From NCBI RefSeq assembly GCF_003031585.1, contig NZ_PWAA01000053.1:62001-126000 (forward strand): a stretch of DNA of 64,000 bases, in the 5' to 3' direction. Under the pieces are notes generated by a model. That model saw only the letters and a list, made by a program, of their open reading frames with translations, did no database searches and had not been told where the DNA came from. The translations under genes were made by a program, and so were the position numbers. The stretch comes from Thalassobius sp. I31.1. Its GTDB lineage: Bacteria > Pseudomonadota > Alphaproteobacteria > Rhodobacterales > Rhodobacteraceae. This document shows positions 37,158 to 45,969 of the stretch, one piece after another (position 1 is the first letter of the stretch; every line of letters starts with the position of its first letter).

Positions 37158-39044
37158 CTATTCAAGCGCCTCGCAGCCTTCCGGCAATGCATCATGGATT
37201 TGTTCCAGGATCAGCGTTTTTTTCAACGGTTTGGTCAGATAGTGGGTGACGCCTGCGGCAAAGATTGAATCTGCATCGCCGTCCATCGCATGGGCCGTAA
37301 CAGCGACGACAGGCACAGGATCAATACCGGCCTCTGTTTCCAGCTTTCGGATCTCGGTGGTGGCTTGTTTGCCGTCCATTTTAGGCATGGAAATATCCAT
37401 GAAGACCAGATCAGGCTGGAATTCCTGCCAGTATTCAACCGCTTCTAACCCGTTTTCAGCAAACTTCAGATCAATGTTCAGCGTCTTCACCATTTTACTG
37501 AACACAAGGCGATTGGTTTTATTGTCTTCTGCGGCCAGCACACGCATCTGACGCAGCGCAGAGGGTTCCGGTTCTGCAGATGTGGGCGTGATTTCTTCGA
37601 TGATCTCTGCCGTTTCTTCCGAAGCGGGTTCCGGCCCAACAACAGGGGCATCCGTGGGGAGCTTTGTATACAGGCCGGCAATAATCCGGTTGTTGCTGGG
37701 TTCCGGGGGGATGAAGGGCAGGGGGATTTTCAGGCCAAAACAAGACCCTTCGCCAACAATAGAATCAACCCAGATTTCGCCGCCCATCAGTTCCACCAGC
37801 TCCCGTGTGATCGCAAGCCCAAGCCCCGTGCCATCAAAGCTGCGGCTGTGTTCATCTTCGGCCTGGTTAAATTCCCCGAAAATATGTTCAAGCTGATCCC
37901 GTTTGATGCCGATGCCTGTGTCTTCGACTTCAATGCGCACCAGAATTTGTTCCGGATCGGCCATTTCGATGCCACCGACCTTCAGGGTGACTTTGCCTTC
38001 CAGCGTAAATTTGATCGCGTTGCCCAGAAGGTTGACCATGACCTGACGGATCCGCCCGGGATCCGCGATGAAACGATCGGGCAGGCCTTCTTCCCAGATC
38101 AGATCCAGGTTCAGGCCTTTTTCCTTCGCGGTGGGGCGCAGTAGGGTGCAGATTTCATCCACGGCCTGATGCAGGTTAAAGGTTTCCGGGGACAGTTCCA
38201 GTTTGCCGGCTTCGACCTTGGAATAATCCAGCACATCATTGATGATCACCAGCAGGGCTTCGCCCGAGGATCTGATTGTGTCGACGTAAAGTTTCTGTTC
38301 TTCGTTCAACTCGCCATCATCAAGAAGCTGCGCCATGCCGACAACGCCGTTCATCGGTGTGCGCAACTCGTGGCTCATGTTTGCGAGGAAGGATGATTTG
38401 GCGCGATTGGCCGCCTCAGACCGGTCACGGGCTTGCTTTAATTCTTCTTCATAGCGGATGGTCGCGGTAATATCATGGGCCAGGGTAACCGTGTCACCAT
38501 TTGCCGCGCGGCGGTCGATAACTTTAATAAATCTTTGATTCCAAAGTTTTACCGTGATGTCAGGTGGGCTGGGCAACAGCCAGCGTTCCAGCATTTCCGC
38601 CTGCCATTCTGAAGGGTGCTTTATGCCAATATCAATCGCACCTTCTTCCGCCAGCAGTTCAATTAACCGGCCATACGTCGCGCCGGGGCTGGCTTCTTCG
38701 AGCCCGTCAAAAATCTGAATAAAGTTGTCATTGGCTGTCACAAGGCGCTGGGCGCTGTCGAACACGGCAAATCCGTCCTGGATTGTCTGAATTGAATTCC
38801 AGAGCCGCTGTTCTGCGGTGTTCAGTTCAGAGCGGACCTGGGTATTTTCGCCTTTCAGGTGTTCAGCTTCTTCGCGAAAGTAGTCAGCTTCTTCACGCTT
38901 TTCGATGATCTGATCTGACAGTTCCAGGGCATGATCGCCCAGGCGTTTGTTGGCATCAAACAATTCCACCTGCTTCAGCTCAAGCAGACGTTCGGCGGCC
39001 AGGCGGCCGCGACGTTCATGTGCAAGCTTATCAGAAAGGTTCAC
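37158..39044 (-). CDS. Hybrid sensor histidine kinase with receiver domain
   Basis: A 628-residue cytoplasmic signalling protein without transmembrane segments. An N-terminal coiled coil (about 1-80) is followed by a PAS domain (about 82-195), HisKA with phospho-acceptor His225 (NMSHELRTPMNG), an HATPase with N-box Asn342, DTGIGI (375-380) and GTGLGL, a Pro/Glu linker (440-495), and a receiver with Asp550 (FMDISMPKMDG). It has no Hpt domain, so a separate phosphotransfer partner is needed. Input signal and partner are unknown. Its stop directly abuts recQ's. Confidence 0.9.
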   Translation of the reverse strand: MNLSDKLAHERRGRLAAERLLELKQVELFDANKRLGDHALELSDQIIEKREEADYFREEAEHLKGENTQVRSELNTAEQRLWNSIQTIQDGFAVFDSAQRLVTANDNFIQIFDGLEEASPGATYGRLIELLAEEGAIDIGIKHPSEWQAEMLERWLLPSPPDITVKLWNQRFIKVIDRRAANGDTVTLAHDITATIRYEEELKQARDRSEAANRAKSSFLANMSHELRTPMNGVVGMAQLLDDGELNEEQKLYVDTIRSSGEALLVIINDVLDYSKVEAGKLELSPETFNLHQAVDEICTLLRPTAKEKGLNLDLIWEEGLPDRFIADPGRIRQVMVNLLGNAIKFTLEGKVTLKVGGIEMADPEQILVRIEVEDTGIGIKRDQLEHIFGEFNQAEDEHSRSFDGTGLGLAITRELVELMGGEIWVDSIVGEGSCFGLKIPLPFIPPEPSNNRIIAGLYTKLPTDAPVVGPEPASEETAEIIEEITPTSAEPEPSALRQMRVLAAEDNKTNRLVFSKMVKTLNIDLKFAENGLEAVEYWQEFQPDLVFMDISMPKMDGKQATTEIRKLETEAGIDPVPVVAVTAHAMDGDADSIFAAGVTHYLTKPLKKTLILEQIHDALPEGCEALE

Positions 39045-39143
39045 GTCTTTCTCCGGCAGGTGTTTCGCGCCAGACTGTCAGAACAGGGTGAACAAGCTGT
39101 TAAGACTTACGCGCGAAACGCCGGGGATTTTCGTAAATTATTG

Positions 39144-39169
39144 CGCGGGCATCCGGGGGGATGCCCGCG
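39144..39169 (-). terminator. Strong hairpin terminator below the thiolase gene
   Basis: CGCGGGCATCC (39144-39154) and GGATGCCCGCG (39159-39169) form a perfect 11-bp stem around GGGG. On the minus strand it follows the thiolase stop by six bases and is followed by CAATAATTTA rather than a clean T run. Confidence 0.65.
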
Positions 39170-39174
39170 TGAAA

Positions 39175-40350
39175 TCAGAGCTTTTCAATCGCCAGAGCAA
39201 TGCCCTGACCGCCGCCGATACACATGGTGATCAACGCGCGTTTGCCGCCGATACGTTCCAGTTCATACAGCGCTTTGATCGTGACGATTGCACCGGTCGC
39301 GCCAACAGGGTGGCCCAGCGCAATTGCACCGCCATTTGGGTTCACTTTTGCCGGATCAAGGCCCAGTTCTTTGTTCACAGCAATCGCCTGGGCGGCGAAG
39401 GCTTCGTTGCTTTCAATCACGTCGAAATCTGCGATGCTCATCCCGGTTTTTGCCAGCAGGTTCTGCACCGCAGGCACCGGACCAATGCCCATAACTTCCG
39501 GGCGTACACCAGCGTGTGCGTATCCCAGAATGCGGGCTTTTGGCTTCAGGCCGGCCTTTTCAGCGGCATCAGCGGTGGCCAGAACCAGGGCTGCCGCACC
39601 ATCATTGATGCCGGACGCATTACCGGCCGTTACCATCCCGTCTTTCTTAAAGGCCGGGCGCAGACCTGCCAGGGCCTCGGCTGAGGTGGCTTTCGGGTGT
39701 TCATCGGTATCAAACGGCACCATGTCACGTTTTACCCGCACTTCAATCGGGGCGATCTGGCTTGTGAAATAGCCTGCCTCAATCGCGGCCTGGGCGCGGG
39801 TCTGGCTGGACAGTGCGAATGTATCCATGTCCAGGCGGCTGACATCATGTTCGCCCGCCACATTTTCCGCAGTAACCCCCATATGACCGCTGCCAAAGGG
39901 GCAGTTCAACGTGCCCAGCATCATATCAAGGGATGTCACATCCCCCATTTTCTGGCCAAAGCGGGCGGCGGGCATAATATAAGGCGCACGGGACATGCTT
40001 TCAGCACCGCCAGCCAGGGCAAAATCAGCATCCCCCAGCACCAGCGACTGAAATGCAGAGACAATCGCCTGCGCACCAGAGCCACACAGACGGTTCACGT
40101 TCATCGCAGGCACGCTGTCAGGTACACCGGCCCCCATGGCAGAGATACGCGACAGATACATGTCTTTGGGTTCGGTGTTTATCACGCTGCCATAGACCAC
40201 ATGCCCGATCTGCGCGCCGTCCACGCCGGAACGTTCCAGCGCTGCTTTGGCCACATGTGTGCCAAGGTCGGTTGGGGACAACGCGGCAAGGCTGCCGCCG
40301 AATGTGCCGATTGCGGTGCGCGCGCCATCTAGGATTACGATATCTGTCAT
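39175..40350 (-). CDS. Acetyl-CoA C-acyltransferase (beta-ketothiolase)
   Basis: A 391-residue thiolase. The acylated cysteine is Cys89 (NRLCGSGAQA), the catalytic histidine His347 (GGAIALGHPVGATG) and the second cysteine Cys377 (CIGGGQG). It splits or forms 3-ketoacyl-CoA. Its position near the homogentisate genes, beside a MarR regulator, fits degradation of acetoacetyl-CoA or another ring-cleavage product, but acetyl-CoA C-acetyltransferase and BktB-type specificity cannot be told apart here. A strong hairpin terminator follows. Confidence 0.93.
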   Translation of the reverse strand: MTDIVILDGARTAIGTFGGSLAALSPTDLGTHVAKAALERSGVDGAQIGHVVYGSVINTEPKDMYLSRISAMGAGVPDSVPAMNVNRLCGSGAQAIVSAFQSLVLGDADFALAGGAESMSRAPYIMPAARFGQKMGDVTSLDMMLGTLNCPFGSGHMGVTAENVAGEHDVSRLDMDTFALSSQTRAQAAIEAGYFTSQIAPIEVRVKRDMVPFDTDEHPKATSAEALAGLRPAFKKDGMVTAGNASGINDGAAALVLATADAAEKAGLKPKARILGYAHAGVRPEVMGIGPVPAVQNLLAKTGMSIADFDVIESNEAFAAQAIAVNKELGLDPAKVNPNGGAIALGHPVGATGAIVTIKALYELERIGGKRALITMCIGGGQGIALAIEKL

Positions 40351-40418
40351 GTGAACCTCCGAAACTGTTGCCTTGTGTTTAAAGGCGATTGGCGGCGGTG
40401 AAAGAATAACGCTTCGTC

Positions 40419-40435
40419 ACGACATATCCTGTCGT
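40419..40435. promoter_or_regulatory. Inverted repeat between the MarR and thiolase genes
   Basis: ACGACA (40419-40424) and TGTCGT (40430-40435) form a 6-5-6 dyad in the 92-base gap upstream of the thiolase start. It could be an operator for the adjacent MarR protein or a weak RNA hairpin. No T run follows. Confidence 0.35.
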
Positions 40436-40442
40436 TGGGTTA

Positions 40443-40886
40443 TCAAGTGTTCTTTGAACGGCCCAGACCGGTCAGCAAGCGGGCAAATTCGCCGGCGTCA
40501 TTGCCAAGATCAGCCAGAAGTTCAGCCTGATAGTCCTGCGCCAGCGGGGCAAGTTCAGCGACCATCTGTTGTCCCTGCGCTGTCAGGGTCAGTTCCAACA
40601 GGCGGCGATCCGTGGGGTGGGGGTCTTTGTTCAGAAGGCCGCGATCTTCCAGGCGGCTGGCGGCGCGGCTGATCTTGGATTTATCCATATCCACGCGCTG
40701 ATGAATTTCCCGCACCGATACTTTGCCTGACACACTAAGATGCGCCAGCACCCGCCATTCCGGCATATTCAGCCCGAACCGTTCCTGGTAGATCTTTTCA
40801 AATCGCCGCGACACCCGGGTGGAAGCCACCGCAAGTTTATAGGGGATGAAATCTTCAAGCGTGAAAGGGGGCTTTGTATCAGTCAT
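40443..40886 (-). CDS. MarR-family transcriptional regulator
   Basis: A 147-residue winged-helix regulator: MPEWRVLAHLSVSGKVSVRE, the recognition helix region MDKSKISRAASRLEDRGLL and the wing HPTDRRLLELTLTAQG. I start at MTDTKPPF (40886), where similarity to the family begins; a longer frame upstream is Pro/Ser-rich and unlikely. In Roseobacter-group bacteria a MarR gene commonly accompanies the homogentisate genes, so it is a candidate regulator of hmgA and the thiolase gene. Direct evidence is lacking. Confidence 0.88.
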   Translation of the reverse strand: MTDTKPPFTLEDFIPYKLAVASTRVSRRFEKIYQERFGLNMPEWRVLAHLSVSGKVSVREIHQRVDMDKSKISRAASRLEDRGLLNKDPHPTDRRLLELTLTAQGQQMVAELAPLAQDYQAELLADLGNDAGEFARLLTGLGRSKNT

Positions 40887-41042
40887 GGCGATCAAATGCG
40901 CATGTTTCGCCGGATTGTGCAAGATTGGGAAAGAAAAGGGGGTAGGGCAGGAAAAATGGTCTGGTGCTAAAATAAAAACCCCGAAGGATCTGCCCTCCCC
41001 CACTGGCGTACTAACCAAACCTGGCCACAAGGAGGAGTTGTC

Positions 41043-41077
41043 TTGCGTGAATAACGCGATATTTTGCGCGAATAACC
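41043..41077 (+). promoter_or_regulatory. Direct repeats upstream of the LytTR gene
   Basis: TTGCGTGAATAACG (41043-41056) is repeated as TTGCGCGAATAACC (41064-41077) with a 21-base period, two turns of the helix. LytTR proteins generally bind paired direct repeats of about this spacing. The repeat lies 23 bases before the LytTR start, which suggests autoregulation. Confidence 0.45.
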
Positions 41078-41099
41078 GATTCAGCAGGCGGACAACAGC

Positions 41100-41894
41100 G
41101 TGACAGACAGAATTCAGCTTCCCGAAGTAAACTGGGGTGCAAAGGCAATCGTTATTCTGTCAGCTATTGCTGTGCTGACTGCCACCGGCCCCTTTGGGAC
41201 CTATCAGATATTGGATTTCACCCCGCGCCTTCTTTACTGGGCTGGTGCTGTGATGGGCGTTGGTCTGATTATGAATTTGATGGCGCTGTTTTCATTGCAT
41301 TTAAAAATTGTGCAGCGAAGCTCCTGGTTCATGCGTGTGGTGGCCTGGGTTCTGATCGGTGCCGTGCCCGGGTCATTTCTGATGCTGGCGCTGGGCGTGG
41401 TTTTCCTGGATCATGAAGGCGTGTTTTCTTATCCGTTTCACAGGATGTACTTTAAGATCTGTGTGATCAGCACGATGATATGCATTGTGGATCTGCGTGG
41501 GATGGCGTTCTGGGCCGGGGATAAAGGGAACGCAACGCCTGTCGATGACGCACCATCCCAGGCCGCCGATAAAAACGAATTGCGCCAGTTTCTTAATCAG
41601 CTGCGCCATGAGGTCGGGGATGATGTAATCTCGATCTCGACGCAGGATCACTACCTGGATGTGACCACAACGCAGGGCAGTGACCTTATTCATGGCAAGC
41701 TTTCCGCGGCGGCTGAACAGCTGGCGTCTTTGCCGGGTGTGCGACTGCATCGGTCCCATTGGGCAGCGGTTGGGCATATTCAACGGCTGAAGCGCAAAGA
41801 TTCGGGGCATATTGTGTGTCTGTCTGATGGGCGTGAATTGCCTGTCAGTCGTAGCCAACTGCCTGCTGTGCGCGCCGCGTTGGGCCTGTCCTGA
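41100..41894 (+). CDS. Membrane-bound LytTR-domain transcriptional regulator
   Basis: A 264-residue protein with four hydrophobic segments (about 15-35, 43-66, 78-102, 112-130) and a C-terminal LytTR DNA-binding domain (about 165-260: DVISISTQDHYLDVTTTQGS, GVRLHRSHWAAVGHI and DGRELPVSRSQLPAVRAALG). It therefore binds DNA from the membrane and has no receiver domain. The start is GTG at 41100, overlapping the TGA of a possible 18-codon upstream frame (41047-41103), preceded by AAGGAGG. It lies upstream of hmgA; regulon unknown. Confidence 0.88.
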   Translation: MTDRIQLPEVNWGAKAIVILSAIAVLTATGPFGTYQILDFTPRLLYWAGAVMGVGLIMNLMALFSLHLKIVQRSSWFMRVVAWVLIGAVPGSFLMLALGVVFLDHEGVFSYPFHRMYFKICVISTMICIVDLRGMAFWAGDKGNATPVDDAPSQAADKNELRQFLNQLRHEVGDDVISISTQDHYLDVTTTQGSDLIHGKLSAAAEQLASLPGVRLHRSHWAAVGHIQRLKRKDSGHIVCLSDGRELPVSRSQLPAVRAALGLS

Positions 41895-41928
41895 AAACCT
41901 GATTTATCGACCACCTGGTCGGCTGTTG

Positions 41929-41958
41929 TTGACTTCGTTGCATTTGCAACGATATACC
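41929..41958 (+). promoter_or_regulatory. hmgA promoter with an embedded palindromic operator
   Basis: TTGACT (41929-41934) and ATATAC (41952-41957) are spaced by 17 bases. The spacer holds CGTTGCA and TGCAACG (41936-41951), a perfect 7-2-7 dyad. A repressor bound there would block polymerase. It is a good candidate site for the nearby MarR protein. Confidence 0.55.
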
Positions 41959-42000
41959 AGAGCCAGCTAACAGATGCATTCCGGCTTAAGGGAGGCCCCG

Positions 42001-43353
42001 ATGACACAGCAAACCCGTATGAATGTTGCTCCTTCACTTCCTGGTGCACATGAAGGTTACATGCCAGGATTCGGCAATGACTTTGAAACAGAAGCCTTGC
42101 CAGATGCCCTGCCGCAGGGGATGAACAGCCCGCAGAAGTGCAATTACGGCCTTTATGGGGAACAGTTGACAGGCACCGCCTTTACGGCACCCAGCCATCA
42201 GAATGAACGTACCTGGTGTTACCGTATCCGCCCATCCGTGAAGCATTCCGCGCGTTACACAAAGATCGACATGCCTTACTGGAAGTCCGCGCCAAACGTG
42301 GATCCGGATGTGATTTCCCTGGGGCAGTACCGTTGGGATCCCGTGCCGCATACGGATGAAAAGCTGACTTTCGTGACTGGTATGCGTACCATGACCACAG
42401 CAGGTGATGTGAACACACAGGTTGGCATGGCGACACATGTGTACCTGGCGACTGAAAGCATGGAAGATGATTACTTCTTCTCCGCTGATTCCGAGATACT
42501 GGTTGTGCCGCAGGCGGGTAAGCTGCGTTTTTATACCGAACTGGGCATCATCGACCTCGCCCCGCAAGAAATCGCGATTATTCCGCGTGGTCTTCTGTAC
42601 CGTGTAGAGGTTGTCGAAGGCCCGGTCCGTGGTTTTGTCTGTGAAAACTATGGTCAGAAGTTTGAACTGCCCGGTCGTGGCCCGATTGGTGCGAACTGTA
42701 TGGCGAACCGCCGTGATTTCAAATCACCGGTTGCCGCTTGGGAAGATCGCGAAGTGCCGTCTACCGTGACCATCAAGTGGTGTGGTCAATTCCATAAGAC
42801 AGAGATCAACCAGTCTCCGTTGGATGTTGTGGCCTGGCACGGGAATTACGCGCCGGTCAAATATGATCTGCGCACCTATTGCCCGGTGGGCTCCATCCTG
42901 TTTGATCACCCGGATCCGTCTATCTTCACCGTGCTGACCGCGCCGTCCGGCCAGCCGGGGACTGCGAATATTGACTTTGTTCTGTTCCGGGAACGCTGGA
43001 TGGTGATGGAAGATACCTTCCGTCCGCCGTGGTACCACAAGAACATCATGTCCGAACTGATGGGCAACATTTATGGGGAATATGACGCCAAACCACAGGG
43101 GTTCATCCCGGGAGGCGTGTCCCTGCACAACATGATGATCCCACATGGTCCGGATAATGACGCGTTTGAGAAAGCGTCGAATTCTAATCTTGGGCCTGAG
43201 AAGCTGGAAAACACCATGTCGTTCATGTTCGAAACCCGTTTCCCACAACATATCACGGCGTTTGCCGCGAATGAGGCACCTTTGCAGGATGATTATATCG
43301 ACTGCTGGAACGACATCGAGAAGAAGTTCGACGGCACGCCGGGTAAAAAGTGA
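42001..43353 (+). CDS. hmgA: Homogentisate 1,2-dioxygenase
   Basis: A 450-residue Fe(II) ring-cleavage dioxygenase converting homogentisate to maleylacetoacetate. Family marks include [20 protein letters not shown] near the N-terminus and the metal region [16 protein letters not shown] and [18 protein letters not shown] near the C-terminus, which contain the His/Glu iron ligands. ATG 42001 follows AAGGGAGG. First gene of hmgA-maiA-fahA; the stop lies at the start of maiA. 4-hydroxyphenylpyruvate dioxygenase, which makes homogentisate from tyrosine, is not in the window. Confidence 0.97.
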   Translation: MTQQTRMNVAPSLPGAHEGYMPGFGNDFETEALPDALPQGMNSPQKCNYGLYGEQLTGTAFTAPSHQNERTWCYRIRPSVKHSARYTKIDMPYWKSAPNVDPDVISLGQYRWDPVPHTDEKLTFVTGMRTMTTAGDVNTQVGMATHVYLATESMEDDYFFSADSEILVVPQAGKLRFYTELGIIDLAPQEIAIIPRGLLYRVEVVEGPVRGFVCENYGQKFELPGRGPIGANCMANRRDFKSPVAAWEDREVPSTVTIKWCGQFHKTEINQSPLDVVAWHGNYAPVKYDLRTYCPVGSILFDHPDPSIFTVLTAPSGQPGTANIDFVLFRERWMVMEDTFRPPWYHKNIMSELMGNIYGEYDAKPQGFIPGGVSLHNMMIPHGPDNDAFEKASNSNLGPEKLENTMSFMFETRFPQHITAFAANEAPLQDDYIDCWNDIEKKFDGTPGKK

Positions 43354-43358
43354 TCGCA

Positions 43359-43988
43359 ATGAAGCTTTACAGTTATTGGCGCTCAACCACGTCTTACCGT
43401 GTGCGTATTGCGCTGCACTTGAAAGGCCTGGCGTTCGACACCATCCCTGTGGATCTGGTGAAGGGCGAACAGCGGGCAGACGCTTATCAGGGTGTGAATC
43501 CTGGCAAAGGTGTACCCACGCTGGTTCTTGATGATGGCACGGTGCTGACCCAGTCTCTGGCGATCCTGGAGTATCTGGATCAGGCCCACCCTGACCCCGC
43601 GCTTTTGCCTGCGGACCCGGTGGAGCGTGCGAAAGTGCAGGCCGCCGCCCAGGTGATCGCCCTGGATGTGCATCCGGTGAACAATCTGCGTGTGGGGCAA
43701 AAGCTGAAGGCGATGGGGCATGACCAGGATGATGTGGTCGCCTGGATGAACCACTGGATGTGTGAGGGTTTCACTGCGTTTCAGGCTATGATCCGCCCGG
43801 ATACAAAGTTCTGCTTTGGGGATACCCCCGGGCTTGCGGATCTCTGCCTTGTGGCGCAGCTTTACAATGCGCACCGATGGGGCACCAACCTGACCCCGTT
43901 CAAACGGCTGACAGAGATCGAACAGCTTTGTCTTGCCCTTCCGGCATTTGATGCCGCCCGCCCTGAAAACCAGCCCGACGCGGGTTAA
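43359..43988 (+). CDS. maiA: Maleylacetoacetate isomerase (zeta-class glutathione transferase)
   Basis: A 209-residue glutathione transferase of zeta class: the start MKLYSYWRSTTSYRVRIAL contains the active-site SSCX-like Ser region (STTSYR), and LTQSLAILEYLDQAHP and GLADLCLVAQLYNAHRWG are zeta-class signatures. It isomerises maleylacetoacetate to fumarylacetoacetate. A GTG at 43350 overlapping the hmgA stop (GTGA) could add three residues; I take the ATG at 43359 as in homologues. Confidence 0.93.
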   Translation: MKLYSYWRSTTSYRVRIALHLKGLAFDTIPVDLVKGEQRADAYQGVNPGKGVPTLVLDDGTVLTQSLAILEYLDQAHPDPALLPADPVERAKVQAAAQVIALDVHPVNNLRVGQKLKAMGHDQDDVVAWMNHWMCEGFTAFQAMIRPDTKFCFGDTPGLADLCLVAQLYNAHRWGTNLTPFKRLTEIEQLCLALPAFDAARPENQPDAG

Positions 43989-44009
43989 GACTTTAATAAG
44001 GAAACGCGA

Positions 44010-45296
44010 ATGTCCGAACTGATGAAATCCTGGGTCGAGAGTGCGAACTCTGCCGATACCCAGTTCCCCCTGAACAACCTGCCCTACGGCGTATTCACCA
44101 CCGGCGAAGAAGATCCGCGCTGTGGTGTGGCCATTGGTGATATGATCCTTGATGTGGCCTACCTGGAAGAAGAAGGCGTGATTGCGCTGGATGACGACGG
44201 TGATCCACTGCTTGACCTTCCCTTCTGGAACGAAGTCATGGAAGCGGGTCGCGAGACCTGGGACGCCCTGCGCGCCCGTCTGATAGAATTGCTGGCAGAA
44301 GATGGCGACGCTGTTCTGCGCGATGACGCTGACATGCGCACCCGTGCCCTGGTGCCGCTGGCGGATGCTGAAATGCACATGCCGTTTGTTGTCTCTGAAT
44401 ACACCGATTTCTATGCTGGCAAGCAACACGCTCAGAACATGGGTGCGATCCTGCGTGGCTCCCCCGATCTGCCGGCCAACTGGCTGCATATCCCAATCGG
44501 TTACAATGGTCGCGCGTCTTCTGTTGTGGTGTCCGGCACCGACATTCACCGCCCGCTTGGTCAAAGCAAAGCGCCAGATGCAGAAATGCCGTCTTTTGGC
44601 CCTTGCAAACGCCTTGATATCGAACTTGAGATGGGCGCGATTGTTGGCACCTCATCCGAGATGGGCCAGCCGATCACCGTTGATCAGGCCGATGATATGA
44701 TCTTTGGTTATGTCCTGCTGAACGACTGGTCTGCACGTGACATTCAAGGCTGGGAATATCAGCCGCTGGGTCCGTTTCAGGGCAAAGCCTTTGGCACAAC
44801 CATCAGCCCCTGGATCGTGACTTCGGCCGCGTTAGAACCTTTCCGCACGGAAACACCGGCGCGTGATAAGGAACTTCTGCCCTACCTCGCGGAAAGCAAA
44901 CCGGGTCTCTATGACATCGCGCTTGAGGTCACCATGCAGCCGGAAGGTGCCGACAAAGCAACCACCGTTGCGCAGACCAACTACAGCCGCATGTATTATT
45001 CTGCCGCGCAGCAGCTGTGTCATCATGCGGTGGGTGGTGTGCCAATGAACGGCGGTGATTTGCTGGGATCAGGCACGATTTCTGGCCCATCGAAATCTGA
45101 ATATGGGTCTCTGATGGAACTGTCATGGGCTGGGCGTGAACCCTTTACCCTTGATACCGGCGAAACACGGACCTTCATTGAAGACGGTGACACACTGACC
45201 CTGAAAGGTGCCGCCAAAGGTGATGGCTATCAGATTGGTTTTGGCGATTGCGAAGGCAAAATTTTGCCTGCAATCACCAATTTTCCAGCTAAATAG
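44010..45296 (+). CDS. fahA: Fumarylacetoacetase
   Basis: A 428-residue hydrolase giving fumarate and acetoacetate, the last step of homogentisate breakdown. The metal-binding and catalytic region is visible in YTDFYAGKQHAQNMG, ELEMGAIVG and LLNDWSARDIQGWEYQPLG. The length is typical of the full FAH enzyme. It follows maiA by 21 bases with an AAGGAAACG ribosome site. It closes the hmgA-maiA-fahA set; a minus-strand UPF0314 gene then interrupts the plus-strand cluster. Confidence 0.96.
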   Translation: MSELMKSWVESANSADTQFPLNNLPYGVFTTGEEDPRCGVAIGDMILDVAYLEEEGVIALDDDGDPLLDLPFWNEVMEAGRETWDALRARLIELLAEDGDAVLRDDADMRTRALVPLADAEMHMPFVVSEYTDFYAGKQHAQNMGAILRGSPDLPANWLHIPIGYNGRASSVVVSGTDIHRPLGQSKAPDAEMPSFGPCKRLDIELEMGAIVGTSSEMGQPITVDQADDMIFGYVLLNDWSARDIQGWEYQPLGPFQGKAFGTTISPWIVTSAALEPFRTETPARDKELLPYLAESKPGLYDIALEVTMQPEGADKATTVAQTNYSRMYYSAAQQLCHHAVGGVPMNGGDLLGSGTISGPSKSEYGSLMELSWAGREPFTLDTGETRTFIEDGDTLTLKGAAKGDGYQIGFGDCEGKILPAITNFPAK

Positions 45297-45341
45297 GGTC
45301 ACATGCTGGTGTTAACACATAATAAGGATCTTTCCCCCGCA

Positions 45342-45917
45342 TCACTGCAGCGGGGGGATCGCTGCCTGCCATTCCTTCACGATGTCCAGGGGATATGTCA
45401 GCATCAGCACATTCAGCGCCAGACCATCGCGGATCATATACATGGTGAAGATTTCAAACCCGATGACAATGGCAAGGCTGGCCCAGATCGGCAGACGTCG
45501 CGCCAGCCAGAACCCCAGCAACATCGCGCCAATATCAGTCACGGAATTGATGACACTGTCACCAAAGTAATCCAGCGAAATCGTCACTGTGCGGTAATGT
45601 TCGATCACAGCGGTGGTGTTTTCGGAAATCTCCCAGGCGGCTTCAATCAGGGTGGCAATCACCAGGCGCCAGCCAACAGACAGGCGGCGGGCAACAAGCC
45701 AGAGAAAGCCAAAGAAAATAAAGCCGTGGATCAGATGGCTGGGCGTGTACCAGTCGGTCAGGTGCTGCGAGCCTTCAGAACTGAAGGTCTTACCCCACCA
45801 AAGCTTGACGGTGCCACATTTACAAATCGGCTCTCGCCCCATCCACAAAAGGATGATCGCGGTCGCCAGGACCACAAACGCGGTCACGAGAAGGGGAATA
45901 TGTTTTTTCTGTATCAT
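45342..45917 (-). CDS. UPF0314 (DUF2585) membrane protein
   Basis: A 191-residue membrane protein with about five hydrophobic segments. The family pattern ICKCGTVKLWWG, then SQHLTDWYTPSHLIHGFIFF and EAAWEISENTTAVIEHYRT, is clear. Function is unknown; the paired Cys and conserved His/Glu/Asp in or near the membrane could hold a metal or be part of an enzyme. I start at ATG 45917; a TTG 12 bases upstream is also possible. It lies on the opposite strand inside the aromatic-degradation cluster, so it is probably unrelated to it. Confidence 0.85.
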   Translation of the reverse strand: MIQKKHIPLLVTAFVVLATAIILLWMGREPICKCGTVKLWWGKTFSSEGSQHLTDWYTPSHLIHGFIFFGFLWLVARRLSVGWRLVIATLIEAAWEISENTTAVIEHYRTVTISLDYFGDSVINSVTDIGAMLLGFWLARRLPIWASLAIVIGFEIFTMYMIRDGLALNVLMLTYPLDIVKEWQAAIPPLQ

Positions 45918-45969
45918 GCTGCCAATCAATCACACGACCACCAGGTTGTAAAATAAGGAAATCCATACC

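Noticed and set aside
45334-45356. Hairpin CCCCCGC/GCGGGGG after fahA as a terminator
   Set aside because: The stem is real but no T run follows in either direction, and it overlaps the 3' end of the UPF0314 gene; I could not call it a terminator.
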